From assembly GCA_039034015.1 (NCBI GenBank), contig JBCCBM010000001.1, forward strand, positions 372,001 through 436,000: DNA of 64,000 nt, written 5' to 3'. The position numbers were made by a program, and so were the translations under genes. Of this stretch, positions 8,070 to 16,902 are shown in pieces; positions within the stretch are counted from its first letter, which is position 1, and the number at the start of each line of letters is the position of its first letter. Below the pieces are notes generated by a model. It saw only the letters and a list, made by a program, of their open reading frames with translations, had not been told where the DNA came from and ran no database searches. Source of the DNA: Acuticoccus sp039034015. Its GTDB lineage: Bacteria; Pseudomonadota; Alphaproteobacteria; Rhizobiales; Amorphaceae.

Positions 8070-10514
8070 ATGAGCGATCTGCCCAGCCACGCCCGTGTCG
8101 TGATTGTGGGGGGCGGCATCATGGGCGTCGGCCTCGCCTACCACCTCGGCCATGAGGGCTGGGGGCCGGACACGGTGCTCCTGGAAAAGGCGGAGTTGAC
8201 GTCAGGCTCCACCTGGCACGCGGCGGGGCAGATCACGCACTCCACCTCGTCGTTTGGCCTGGGCCGATGCGTCGATTACAACATCGGCCTCTACGCCGGC
8301 GCCCTGGAGGCGGAGACCGGCCAGGCCGTGACCTGGCACGGCTGCGGCTCGTTCCGCCTCGCCTACACCGACGACGAGATGGACTGGCTGCGCCACACGC
8401 TCTCTGTGGGCCGGGCGCTCGGCTTCAACATCGAGTTGGTGGGCCCCGAGCGCGTGGCCGAACTCCACCCCTTCTACAACCTCGACGGTGTTCTCGGCGC
8501 GCTCCACACGCCCGATGACGGGCACGTGGACCCCACCAACGTCACCATGGCGATGGCGGCTGGCGCGCGCGCAAAGGGCGTGCGAATTGTCCGCCACTGC
8601 CGGGCCACCAACATCACCCGGGACGGTGACGAATGGGTGGTGGAGGCGGACGGCACAACAATCCGCTGCGAGCATGTGGTCAACGCCGGCGGCACCTATG
8701 CCCGGCAAATGGGCGAGTGGTCAGGGCTGCAGCTTCCCATGACCTCGATGACGCACCACTATTTCGTCACCGACCCCGTCCCAGAGTTCCGCGACCTTCC
8801 CCGCGAGCTCCCAGTGATCCGCGATGATCGAAAAGTGTCCGGCTACATCCGCATGGAGCAGCAGCGCGGCCTCATCGGCATTTATGAGAAGGCAAATCCC
8901 AACACCGTCTGGGAAGATTTTTGCCCCTGGGAGGCGGAGCACGAGCTTTTCGCCCCGGACTATGAGCGCGTCATGCCGTGGCTCGAAGAAAGCCTCAATC
9001 GCATGCCGATCTTCGCGGAGCTTGGCATCTCGCGCGATGTTCATGGCGCCATCAGTCACCCGCCCGATGGCAACCCGCTGATCGGCCCCGCACCGGGCGT
9101 CAAAAACTATTGGTGCTGCTGTGGCACGCAGATCGGCATTGGCTGGGGGCCGGGGCTCACGCGCGAGCTCGCGCGCTGGATGGTCCACGGCGCGTCCGAC
9201 ATTTCCATGCGCGAGTTCGATCCGCGTCGCTTCGGCAGCTACGCCACCAAGGAGTGGCAGGTGGTGAAGGCGAAGGAGGATTATTGCCTGCGCCACGAGG
9301 TTCCCTATCCGCACTTCAACCGCCTGGCCGGGCGGCCGATCAAACCCTCGCCGCTTCACGGGGTGCTGGCGGCAAAGGGCGCCGTCCACGAAGAAGTGTT
9401 TGGCTTTGAGCGCCCGCGCTGGTTCGCCAAGGGAGACGTCGAACAGCGCGATCACTACGGTTTTCGCCGCACACCGGTCGATACGCTGGTCGCCGATGAA
9501 GTCCGCGCCGTGCGCGAGCGCGCCGGGATCATGGACGTCACCGCCTTCACAAAGGTCGAGGTCGCGGGCAAAGACGCCCACGCGCTGCTCGACAGGCTGA
9601 CCGCGAACCGGATGCCAGCGAAGGTCGGTTCCATCACGCTCACCCACATGCTGAACCGCCGCGGCCGGATCGAGTTGGAAACGACGTTGGTGAAGCGCGC
9701 CGAGGACCGCTTTTATCTCGTTTGCGCAGCGTTCTTCGAGCAGCGCCTCCTGGACCATCTCGCCGCGCACCGCGATGGCGCCAATGTCACGGTCACCGCG
9801 CTTTCCGACACATGGGCAGCGCTTGCCCTCAACGGCCCCCGCGCGCGCGACATCCTGTCAGAATGCACCAATGCGCCGCTCGACAACGCGCGCTTCCGCT
9901 GGCTTTCTGCGCAGGACATTGCGGTGGCAGGCCACAAGGTGCTCGCAATGCGCATGTCCTACGCCGGTGAGCTGGGGTGGGAGCTTCACATGCCCTTCGC
10001 CGCGCACCGTCCGGTCTATGAGGCCCTTTGGATGGCCGGCGCCCCGTTCGGCCTCGCGGATTATGGCAGCTTCGCCATGAACGCCATGCGGATGGAAAAG
10101 GCATTCAAAGGCGCGGGCGAGCTCACCAACGAGGTGACGCTGGTGGAGGCGGCGGTCACCCGTTTTGCCCGCCGCGACAAGGCGTTTTTGGGCGCGGGGA
10201 CAACGTTCGACGCGCCCCGCTGGCTCTGCGCGTACCTTGAGATCGAACCGGGTGGCGATGTGGACGGCCACGGCGGCGAGGCGGTCCTGAAGGACGGCGC
10301 AGTGGTCGGCGCAACCGCCTCCGTCGCCTACGGGCCGACGGTCGGAAAAATCCTCGCGTTCGCCTACCTCACGCCCGCCGCCGCGGACCCCGGGACGGCG
10401 CTCACTGTCCTCATCCACGGCAAGCACCGCGCCGCCCGGGTCCTGGCCGCCCCGGCCTACGACGCCGAAAGCCTGCGCCCGCGGGTGGACGCTGCAATGG
10501 TGGCCGCCGAATGA
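8070..10514 (+). CDS. Dimethylglycine/sarcosine dehydrogenase-like FAD flavoprotein with GcvT domain
   Basis: An 814-residue fusion typical of dimethylglycine and sarcosine dehydrogenases. The N-terminal DAO domain starts with the dinucleotide fold VVIVGGGIMGVGLAYHL and contains LTSGSTWHAAGQ, the His that binds FAD covalently in DMGDH relatives (HAAG). A FAO M linker and a C-terminal aminomethyltransferase (GcvT) domain follow from about residue 430, with GIMDVTAFTKVEV and MRMSYAGELGWELH. Family members oxidatively remove an N-methyl group and pass it to tetrahydrofolate as methylene-THF. It is the first gene of the rightward operon and has a good AAGGAGC site 8 bases upstream. It would act after, or alongside, the divergent Rieske demethylase. 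Confidence 0.92.
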   Translation: MSDLPSHARVVIVGGGIMGVGLAYHLGHEGWGPDTVLLEKAELTSGSTWHAAGQITHSTSSFGLGRCVDYNIGLYAGALEAETGQAVTWHGCGSFRLAYTDDEMDWLRHTLSVGRALGFNIELVGPERVAELHPFYNLDGVLGALHTPDDGHVDPTNVTMAMAAGARAKGVRIVRHCRATNITRDGDEWVVEADGTTIRCEHVVNAGGTYARQMGEWSGLQLPMTSMTHHYFVTDPVPEFRDLPRELPVIRDDRKVSGYIRMEQQRGLIGIYEKANPNTVWEDFCPWEAEHELFAPDYERVMPWLEESLNRMPIFAELGISRDVHGAISHPPDGNPLIGPAPGVKNYWCCCGTQIGIGWGPGLTRELARWMVHGASDISMREFDPRRFGSYATKEWQVVKAKEDYCLRHEVPYPHFNRLAGRPIKPSPLHGVLAAKGAVHEEVFGFERPRWFAKGDVEQRDHYGFRRTPVDTLVADEVRAVRERAGIMDVTAFTKVEVAGKDAHALLDRLTANRMPAKVGSITLTHMLNRRGRIELETTLVKRAEDRFYLVCAAFFEQRLLDHLAAHRDGANVTVTALSDTWAALALNGPRARDILSECTNAPLDNARFRWLSAQDIAVAGHKVLAMRMSYAGELGWELHMPFAAHRPVYEALWMAGAPFGLADYGSFAMNAMRMEKAFKGAGELTNEVTLVEAAVTRFARRDKAFLGAGTTFDAPRWLCAYLEIEPGGDVDGHGGEAVLKDGAVVGATASVAYGPTVGKILAFAYLTPAAADPGTALTVLIHGKHRAARVLAAPAYDAESLRPRVDAAMVAAE

Positions 10515-11593
10515 CCCTTCCCGCCACCATGAACGCCATGGTGACCATGGGCCATGGCGGCATCGATAAGATGGTGTGGCACGCGGATTGGCCGCGCCCT
10601 GACGCCGCTCCCGGCGAGGTGCTGATCCGCGTGCGCGCCTGCGGGCTCAACAACACCGACGTCAACACGCGCTCCGGCTGGTATTCCAAAACCGTCACCG
10701 CCCCCACCACCGGCGGCGCCTATGAGACGGTGGACGATGCGGACCCCACGTGGGGCGCCGCCCCCATCGCCTTCCCGCGCATCCAGGGCGCCGATGTGTG
10801 CGGCGAGATCGTTGCGGTCGGGGAGGGCGTTGACCCCGGCAGGATTGGCGAGCGGGTCATCACCGACAACTGGCTCCGCGACCCAGAAAATCCCGCCGAC
10901 GTTGCAAAGGTCGGCTATTTCGGCTCCGAGCGGGACGGCGGTTTCGCAGAATTCACGACAATCCCCGCAGGAAATGCCCTCGCCGTGCGCTCGGACTTTT
11001 CTGATGCCGAGCTTGCCACCTTCTCCTGCGCTTATTCGACGGCCGAGGGCATGCTGACGCGCGCCGCCGTCACCGAGGCGGACACGGTGCTTGTGCCCGG
11101 CGCCTCGGGCGGCGTTGGCGGCGCGCTGGTTCAGCTTGCCAAACGCCGCGGCGCCCGCGTCATCGCGATGGCGTCTGAGGCCAAGCACGCCGCGGTGGCG
11201 CGCCTTGGCCCCGACCGCCTGTTGCCGCGCGCACCCAAAGACCTCCCCGCTGCGCTGGGGGACGAAACAATCACCGTCGTTGCGGACGTCGTGGGCGGCC
11301 CCGCTTGGCCACAGCTCATCGATACCCTCGCGCGCGGCGGCCGTTACGTCACCTCAGGTGCCATCGCCGGCCCCATGGTGGAGCTTGATCTGCGCACCCT
11401 ATACCTCCGCGATCTCACATTTTTCGGCTCCACCGTCATCGACCCCGCCGTGACGGACGCGCTTGTGAGATACATCGAGGCCGGCGAGATCGCGCCCGCG
11501 CTCGCCGCAACCTACACGCTGCGCGACCTCCACGCCGCGCAGACCGCGTTTATCGAGAAAAACTACACCGGAAATATTGTCGTCTTGCCTTGA
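10511..11593 (+). CDS. Zinc-type alcohol dehydrogenase / quinone oxidoreductase family (MDR) protein
   Basis: A 360-residue medium-chain dehydrogenase/reductase. The GroES-like N-terminal half holds the family signature GADVCGEIVAVGEGV, and the nucleotide-binding half holds VLVPGASGGVGGALVQLA. The usual catalytic-zinc Cys at the start (GLNNTDVNTR in place of CxTD) is replaced by Asn, and structural zinc cysteines are missing, so this is the zinc-free quinone-oxidoreductase-like branch using NADPH. The start overlaps the flavoprotein stop by 4 bases. The exact substrate is unknown. Confidence 0.88.
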   Translation: MTLPATMNAMVTMGHGGIDKMVWHADWPRPDAAPGEVLIRVRACGLNNTDVNTRSGWYSKTVTAPTTGGAYETVDDADPTWGAAPIAFPRIQGADVCGEIVAVGEGVDPGRIGERVITDNWLRDPENPADVAKVGYFGSERDGGFAEFTTIPAGNALAVRSDFSDAELATFSCAYSTAEGMLTRAAVTEADTVLVPGASGGVGGALVQLAKRRGARVIAMASEAKHAAVARLGPDRLLPRAPKDLPAALGDETITVVADVVGGPAWPQLIDTLARGGRYVTSGAIAGPMVELDLRTLYLRDLTFFGSTVIDPAVTDALVRYIEAGEIAPALAATYTLRDLHAAQTAFIEKNYTGNIVVLP

Positions 11594-12794
11594 AAGTTTG
11601 GTCGAGATGAATGTCATAGCGCCGCCCGCACTCACAAAATCTCCGCCCATCGGTCAGAAGCGCCGGCCGGTCCGCCGCACCGCGAAACGACCACAAATTA
11701 CTGAAGTCGCGCTGTGGCACGTCCCGCTGACGAGCCACGTCACCTACCGCATGGCAAGCGGCAAGACCTGCGCCACGGTGGAGACGGTGGTGTTGCGCGT
11801 CACAACGGATGCCGGCGTCTGCGGCTGGGGCGAAGTCTGCCCCATCCCCCACTATCTGCCCGCGTTCGCCCGGGGCGTCGCATCGGCGCTTGAGGAGCTG
11901 GCGCCTGTCCTCATCGGCGCCGATCCCCTGGGCGCCGAAGCGCTGATGGCGCGCGCCGACGCACACCTTCAAGGCCACGTCTACGCAAAGTCCGCACTCG
12001 ACATCGCGCTTTGGGACATCACCGGCCGCGCCGCCCGCCTGCCATTGATGACTCTTCTGGGCGGACAGCGGGCGGCAACCCTCCCGCTCTACCACTCCAT
12101 CACCTCCATTGAGCCGGACGAGATGGCCCACATAGCGCGGGACGCGCAGGCCAACGGGATCACGCAGTTCCAAGTCAAACTCGGGGCCTCGGGCGACTGG
12201 ACCACCGACGTCGAGCGGCTCACCAAAGTGCGAGAAGCGGTGGGGCCCGGCCCGCTCGTCTATGGCGACTGGAATTGTGGCGCGACCTCACTGGAGGCGA
12301 CGCGGGTGGGCCGTGCCATCGCGCACCTTGATGTCATGCTTGAGCAGCCCTCTCCCACCATTGCCGACTGCGCGCGGGTGCGCGAGGCAACGGGCCTCCC
12401 CATGAAGCTCGACGAGGTTGCCCACGACACCGCGTCGCTTCTAGAAGGCCACGCGCGGGGCTGCATGGACGCCGTGGCGCTCAAGCTTAGCAAGTTTGGC
12501 GGCCTCTCAGCGACCCGGCGCGCCCGCGACCTGTGCCTTCATCTCGGCACCAAAATGTGCGTCGAGGACACATGGGGCGGTGACATTGCGACCGCAGCGC
12601 TGTTGCACCTTGCCGCGTCCACCCCATCCGACCGGCTCCTCAACACCTGCGACCTTGCCGGCTACGTTGGCCCCAGCCTTGCCACCGATTTGCCGCGCCG
12701 CCAAAACGGCCGCATCGCGCCGCCCGAGGGGCCAGGGCTCGGGATCACCGTCGACGCCGACGCGCTCGGTGCGCCGCACCTCATCCTGGAGTAG
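11577..12794 (+). CDS. Enolase-superfamily (mandelate racemase/muconate lactonizing) enzyme
   Basis: A 405-residue member of the MR/MLE branch of the enolase superfamily, which abstracts a proton alpha to a carboxylate using Mg2+. Visible catalytic elements are TQFQVKLG (the KxK-region lysine), the metal ligands in GDWNCG, LEQPSP and MKLDEVAHD, and the second base in LKLSKFGG. Characterised relatives in betaine clusters include 4-hydroxyproline-betaine 2-epimerase and cis-3-hydroxyproline dehydratase, so a proline-betaine-type substrate is the leading guess. The annotated start overlaps the preceding gene by 17 bases; an ATG at 11607 is an equally possible start. Residues before about 40 are unlike the family and may not be translated. 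Confidence 0.87.
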   Translation: MSSCLESLVEMNVIAPPALTKSPPIGQKRRPVRRTAKRPQITEVALWHVPLTSHVTYRMASGKTCATVETVVLRVTTDAGVCGWGEVCPIPHYLPAFARGVASALEELAPVLIGADPLGAEALMARADAHLQGHVYAKSALDIALWDITGRAARLPLMTLLGGQRAATLPLYHSITSIEPDEMAHIARDAQANGITQFQVKLGASGDWTTDVERLTKVREAVGPGPLVYGDWNCGATSLEATRVGRAIAHLDVMLEQPSPTIADCARVREATGLPMKLDEVAHDTASLLEGHARGCMDAVALKLSKFGGLSATRRARDLCLHLGTKMCVEDTWGGDIATAALLHLAASTPSDRLLNTCDLAGYVGPSLATDLPRRQNGRIAPPEGPGLGITVDADALGAPHLILE

Positions 12795-12798
12795 GGCC

Positions 12799-14097
12799 AT
12801 GAAGATACGCACCCAATCCGAATGGATCGAGCGGGCCCGCGCTGTGCTGCCAGCGGCAGGGTTCGGCAATTTTGACCCGGGCATCGTCATCGCCCGCGGC
12901 GAGAAAAGCCGCGTCTGGGACGAGGACGGGAACGAATACGTCGACTACCTCATCGGCTCCGGCCCCATGCTCCTTGGCCACGGCCACCCTGAGGTGATGG
13001 AGGCGGTGCTGGAGCAACTCCCCAGCGGCATGACCTTTTTTGCCAACAACGCTGCGGGCATTGCCCTCGCGGAGGCGATCGTGGAGGCGGTGCCCTGCTG
13101 CGAACAGGTGCGCTTCGTGACCTCAGGCGGCGAGGCGGACATGTACGCTCTCCGCCTCGCGCGCGCCTTCACCGGCAAGCCAAAAATCATCAAGTTTGAG
13201 GGCGGCTATCACGGCATGTGCGCCGAGGCGCAGATGAGCCTTGCCCCCGCGGCGCGGGTCAACTTTCCCACCCCCGTTCCCGACAGTGCCGGCATCCCGG
13301 CCGGCGTCGCGGCCGACGTGCTGATCGCCCCCTTCAATGACATCGAGGTCGTCGCTTCCCTGCTCGGCGAACACGCGGATGTTGCCGCAATCATTGTCGA
13401 GCCCTTGCAGCGCGTCGTCCCCGCCGTCCCCGGTTTTCTAAAAGGCCTGCGTGACCTTTGCGATCATCACGGCGTTCTTCTGATCTTCGACGAGATCGTC
13501 ACCGGTTTCCGCCTCGCCTATGGCGGCGCCCAGGAGCGCACGGGCGTGACGCCCGACATCGCAACGCTCGGCAAGATCATCGGGGGTGGCTTTCCGCTGG
13601 CGGCCCTTGGCGCGCGGGCGGAAATCATGGCGCACTTTGACAAGGCCGCGGTGGGCGCGGACGGCTGGCTGATGCAGCTCGGCACCTTGTCAGGCAACCC
13701 CGTCGCCGCGGTTGCGGGGCTCAAAACCATGGAGGTGCTGCGCCGTCCTGGCCAGTACGAGCGGCTGCGCGAAACGGGGCAGCGGCTCATGAGGATGCAC
13801 ACCGACGTTCTCGGCGAGGCGGGCATCGCGCACCGCATTGTCGGCGACCCAACGCTGTTCGACGTCTATTTCACCGACCGCACGTGCCGCGACTATCGCA
13901 GCGCCCGCCACGACGATCCGAAGCGGGCCGAACGCTGGAATGCCACGCTGCGGCGCGAGGCGATCTTCAAGTCCCCAAGCAAACTCTATCCATCGCTGGC
14001 GCTCACGGAGGATGATTTTGAACGGACCCGCCGGGCGATGACAGCCGCCTGCGATGCCGTCCTCGCGCTCCCCACGCGCCACAACGAGGTGGCTTAG
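12799..14097 (+). CDS. Class III aminotransferase, glutamate-1-semialdehyde aminomutase-like
   Basis: A 432-residue PLP-dependent fold type I enzyme. The sequence GPMLLGHGHPEVMEAV, the substrate loop SGGEADMYALRLARA and LIFDEIVTGFRLAYGG are class III hallmarks, and TLGKIIGGGFPLAA contains the PLP-binding lysine. It is closest in pattern to HemL-like proteins that sit in catabolic operons rather than to housekeeping HemL, so transamination of an amino acid or amino aldehyde made by this pathway is likely. The ATG is 4 bases after the stop of the previous gene with GGAG in its end, so it is cotranscribed. It is the last gene before the disrupted boundary region. Confidence 0.9.
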   Translation: MKIRTQSEWIERARAVLPAAGFGNFDPGIVIARGEKSRVWDEDGNEYVDYLIGSGPMLLGHGHPEVMEAVLEQLPSGMTFFANNAAGIALAEAIVEAVPCCEQVRFVTSGGEADMYALRLARAFTGKPKIIKFEGGYHGMCAEAQMSLAPAARVNFPTPVPDSAGIPAGVAADVLIAPFNDIEVVASLLGEHADVAAIIVEPLQRVVPAVPGFLKGLRDLCDHHGVLLIFDEIVTGFRLAYGGAQERTGVTPDIATLGKIIGGGFPLAALGARAEIMAHFDKAAVGADGWLMQLGTLSGNPVAAVAGLKTMEVLRRPGQYERLRETGQRLMRMHTDVLGEAGIAHRIVGDPTLFDVYFTDRTCRDYRSARHDDPKRAERWNATLRREAIFKSPSKLYPSLALTEDDFERTRRAMTAACDAVLALPTRHNEVA

Positions 14098-14114
14098 GCC
14101 GCGGGCGCATGAGA

Positions 14115-14302
14115 GCGGATCCTACTTCAGACTGAGGCCGCCTCACCTTAGCCAGGTCGTTCTCCGGACCATTGTCCTGACGCGAGGCGATGGCTTTAAA
14201 GTCTCTGATTTTGTTGAGGAAACGCTCAACAAGGCTGCGGCGCCGACACAGGGAGGCGCCGAACGCGGGCCACCATTTGTCTCCGGCGCGCTGGTGAAAC
14301 AA
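14115..14302 (-). pseudogene. IS5-type transposase remnant (C-terminal fragment)
   Basis: The minus strand reads CRRRSLVERFLNKIRDFKAI followed by ASRQDNGPEN. This is recognisable as the C-terminal RRRNxVERFFNRIKxFRxxATRYDK region of IS5/IS1182-like DDE transposases. There is no intact N-terminus with catalytic residues and no terminal repeats that I can define. It marks old insertion activity at the end of the catabolic operon. Confidence 0.6.
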
Positions 14303-14439
14303 ACGGCTCGGATCACCTGCGCCACATTGGGCGCAAGGGGCTCGACTTCACTCAAGCGCGACGTCGTCCGATCGTGAGCGATCGGCGTATTACGCGCGCC
14401 CCACGCCGCGTGGCCACAAGGCGCGCGCGAGGAGGGGGC

Positions 14440-15095
14440 TGGTGAAGCGCGACCGGCTGAACCAGTGGAGGACGGGTCTCGGCCCGTGCCATGTCGCCGG
14501 GGCCGTTCAATGCCGCTGCGCCCGACCGACTTGGGGCCAGCGCCACCGCAACAGATCCAACAATACCAACGCCGTAAAGCATCATGGCCGCTGGGACACC
14601 CATTCCGAAGAACCAGACCAGACCCGGAAAGGATGTTGCCGGCACATAGGCGAAGAAAAATGCTCGTCTATGGGTCTTCTCGAAAGCGGCGCCGATGGAA
14701 ATCAGCGTGTCCAGCGGCGCGAGCTTGGGATGCATCAAGACGACCTGTGCGCCGTCCGTCGCCAGCATCGTCGCGCCGCGCATCAACACCGGAACATCGG
14801 CCTGGCGCGAGGCGAGGGCATCGTTCACCCCGTCGCCAACAAAACAGCCCGGTCGGCCTCAAGCTCTTCGATGATTTCCGCCTTTCCATTGGGCAAACCT
14901 TCGGAAAAGACAACGTCGACACCAAGCGCCTCGCCCAATTGCCGGGTCGGCGCCTCGCCATCGCCGGACAGCACATCCGTTGCCATCCCGCGCGCCTTCA
15001 GCCGGTCGACGTGAGCCTTGGTGCCGGCGCGCAGTGGAGCGTCTCTGACGCGATGGAAGACGGGGGTCGCCTCAAAATGCCCGCACAGCGCGGGC
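14440..15095 (-). pseudogene. Frameshifted heavy-metal P-type ATPase remnant (P domain and C-terminal membrane part)
   Basis: Read on the minus strand, the piece begins with AHVDRLKARGMATDVLSGDG and PTRQLGEALGVDVVFSEGLP, then NGKAEIIEELEADRA, in one frame. It continues in another frame with CFVGDGVNDALASRQAD and MRGATMLATDGAQVVLM, then a hydrophobic tail near VPAAMMLYGVGIVGS. Together these are the late P domain (GDxE, GDGVND) and last membrane segments of a P1B-like ATPase of the kind with GDHEAPTR. The N-terminal two thirds, including DKTG, are absent, and a frame change near 14,840-14,860 breaks what remains. Confidence 0.72.
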
Positions 15096-15281
15096 GTTTT
15101 GGCCGAAGGTCGAGCAATGGGGGTGCAGGGGCGGGTGGTTGGTAGCGGAGGCCCGCTACAGTCTTAAACCCCGACCGAGCCCGAGCACGGGTTTCTTCAC
15201 GTTCGAGTTCTACTATCAGCGCGCCGCCTGATGTTTGCCTACGGCATTCAGAAATGGCCGAAATTGCCGGCCGAGCCTTTG

Positions 15282-15310
15282 AGTTCCGATAACCCTCTGT
15301 TATCGGAACT
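15282..15310. repeat. Perfect 12-bp inverted repeat upstream of the toxin-antitoxin genes
   Basis: AGTTCCGATAAC (15282-15293) and its exact complement GTTATCGGAACT (15299-15310) are separated by CCTCT. No T-run follows on either side. It lies about 85 bases before the antitoxin start. It could be a cruciform/terminator-like hairpin, the relic of a mobile-element end, or a recombination site. A second weaker hairpin (GCGGAT...ATCCGC) follows at about 15,334-15,356, nearer the antitoxin. Confidence 0.7.
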
Positions 15311-15395
15311 GATATGTCAGGGGTTGTACGGGTCGCGGATTTGTCTAACTTATCCGCGTGATTCGGTTCGTTGGCCGAAAGGAGCAGGGGATCCC

Positions 15396-15755
15396 ATGAC
15401 GGAGCCTGGAACGAAGCCGCGGGGTCGCGCCGTGCTGTCTGGCCCTGTTACAATGGGCGAGTTCCGCGCCCGGCTTGCCGAGATGGCGGATCGTGTGCTG
15501 GCCGGTGAGGAGGTCACCGTGCTGCGCGGCAGCGAGCCAGTCGCAAAGTTCGTGCCCGTCGCACCAGTGCGCAAACGCCGCATTGGGGTTCTGAAGGAGA
15601 TGATCAGCGCGGAAGAACTGGAGCGTTTAGTACAGGCCTGCGAGGCACCGTTGTCTGAAAACGAACAGCGCGTCCTGGAGGGCGAGGGGACGGACGAGTT
15701 CGGCATCTGGCTTGAATCACCGGAGGACCGCGGGCGCGAAAGTTCTGATGTTTGA
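15396..15755 (+). CDS. Phd/YefM-type antitoxin
   Basis: A 119-residue protein with VTMGEFRARLAEMADRVLAG, then EEVTVLRGSEPVAKFVPV. This is the DNA-binding and dimerisation core of the Phd/YefM antitoxin family (PF02604), preceded and followed by longer tails. The acidic C-terminal part (about residues 75-119) would wrap the toxin. The ATG at 15396 has AAAGGAGCAGGGG before it; the frame is open farther upstream but without such a site. The gene overlaps the PIN-domain toxin by 4 bases, the usual arrangement. These pairs autoregulate as a complex and stabilise plasmids and integrative elements. Confidence 0.85.
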   Translation: MTEPGTKPRGRAVLSGPVTMGEFRARLAEMADRVLAGEEVTVLRGSEPVAKFVPVAPVRKRRIGVLKEMISAEELERLVQACEAPLSENEQRVLEGEGTDEFGIWLESPEDRGRESSDV

Positions 15756-16132
15756 CCGGCTACCTTCTCGATAGCCACGCGGTGCTGTGGACGCTGTCCG
15801 ACGACCCACGTCTGTCAAGGAGCGCAAGGGATGTGGTCAGTGATGAGAGCAACATCGTGCTCGTCAGCGACGTCTCGCTTTACGAGCTGATGTTCAAGGC
15901 GCGTCGGGGTCGACTGCCGGACAGCATCTTGCGGCTTCCAGATGTGCTGGAAGCGTCCGCGCTCCCGCTGTTGACCATAAAAAGCGACGCGATCCGAGCG
16001 GCCGCAACGCTGGAGTGGGATCACGGCGATCCGTGGGACCGGATTCTACTGGCCCAAGCGCTGACCGAGGATCTGGTCTTGATATCGAACGATATTGCGT
16101 TCGACGTGATCACCGATCGAAGGCTTTGGTGA
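15752..16132 (+). CDS. VapC-like PIN-domain toxin ribonuclease
   Basis: A 126-residue PIN-domain protein. The acidic metal-binding residues are in GYLLDSHAVLW (Asp8), SLYELMFK (Glu about 45) and DHGDPWDRILLAQAL (Asp about 91 and 95), followed by LISNDIAFD. This type (HGDPFDRxLxAQA) is the common chromosomal or element-borne VapC that cleaves RNA. The start is TTG, inside the antitoxin stop (4-base overlap), implying translational coupling. No key residue appears to be missing, so it is probably active unless paired with its antitoxin. Confidence 0.88.
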   Translation: MTGYLLDSHAVLWTLSDDPRLSRSARDVVSDESNIVLVSDVSLYELMFKARRGRLPDSILRLPDVLEASALPLLTIKSDAIRAAATLEWDHGDPWDRILLAQALTEDLVLISNDIAFDVITDRRLW

Positions 16133-16326
16133 GCGAAGATCGGGCTGAGCTGAGCTCGACGGCGATCGGCGTTGTTGATGAGCTCACCGAATTGCTTCCG
16201 GTGCACACCGCCGAGCGGCTCGGCGAGCACCTCACGGCGGGTGATGTCGCGACCCTGCGCGACCTGGTGCGCGCCTCGGTGCACATCAATTATTTTCGTC
16301 GACTATACATTATTATTATAGATTGA
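16129..16326 (+). CDS. Small hypothetical protein after the toxin gene
   Basis: A GTG-started 65-codon frame overlaps the toxin stop by 4 bases and reads SEDRAELSSTAIGVVDELTE, then a helix-rich stretch ending FRRLYIIIID. The first 55 residues have normal codon use for this window; the last ten run into AT-rich sequence (TACATTATTATTATAG). I do not recognise the family. It may be a gene whose 3' end was replaced at an element junction. Confidence 0.4.
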   Translation: MSEDRAELSSTAIGVVDELTELLPVHTAERLGEHLTAGDVATLRDLVRASVHINYFRRLYIIIID

Positions 16327-16902
16327 AGGGCACTGAAAGAGTTATCGCTCGTGTCATTGTTTTAGTTATTCTATTTAGATCTCCATCATTCCATTTGAAG
16401 CGGATCCTAAACAATGGGTCCCAAAGTTGTCGGTCGAGACGTTGACAAGCGATTTTGCCGTGAGTGAGGGCAACCAAGAGCTTCTCACGGTGAGGATCAA
16501 TATTGTCGGCCTAGCTATTCTGGTTGCAAGCAGGGCATTCGCCGAAACGTTCAATGGCTCGATTTGACCACGTACACCGACCTTGCGCGCCGCTTTTGCG
16601 AACACGCGCCCATGCCGGCAAACGCGTTTGCCACGACCATGCAGATCGCCGATCTCTCGTATGCAATGCTGGGTGCCGCAGGCGCTGCATAAGTTGAGGT
16701 CAGGACCCGACAGACAAGCGCAGGGTCCGTGGCTTCGGCCACGCCATCGTCGGACATGAGCGTTAGAAAGTCACGGTTGATTCGCAGGCTGTCGACCAAC
16801 GGCGCCCCGACTATACCGCGGGATGGGACCGAATCAGACGAGAACGCGCTCCACATACTCGATCTCGCTCCATTTGGGGCTGCACAACTGTGGTGTCGGA
16901 GA
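16327..16902. other. Stretch with decayed coding fragments, no intact gene
   Basis: After an AT-rich patch (about 16,296-16,385) the plus strand has two short coherent fragments without their own starts. One spans about 16,378-16,567 and includes PKQWVPKLSVETLTSDFA and VGLAILVASRAFAETF. The other spans about 16,572-16,692 and includes DLARRFCEHAP and MQIADLSYAML. Both look like remains of disrupted genes. The families are not recognised. Confidence 0.4.

Noticed and set aside
12496..12798. A 101-residue extension of the class III aminotransferase
   Set aside because: It lies entirely inside the enolase-superfamily gene, and the ATG at 12799 gives the normal family start.
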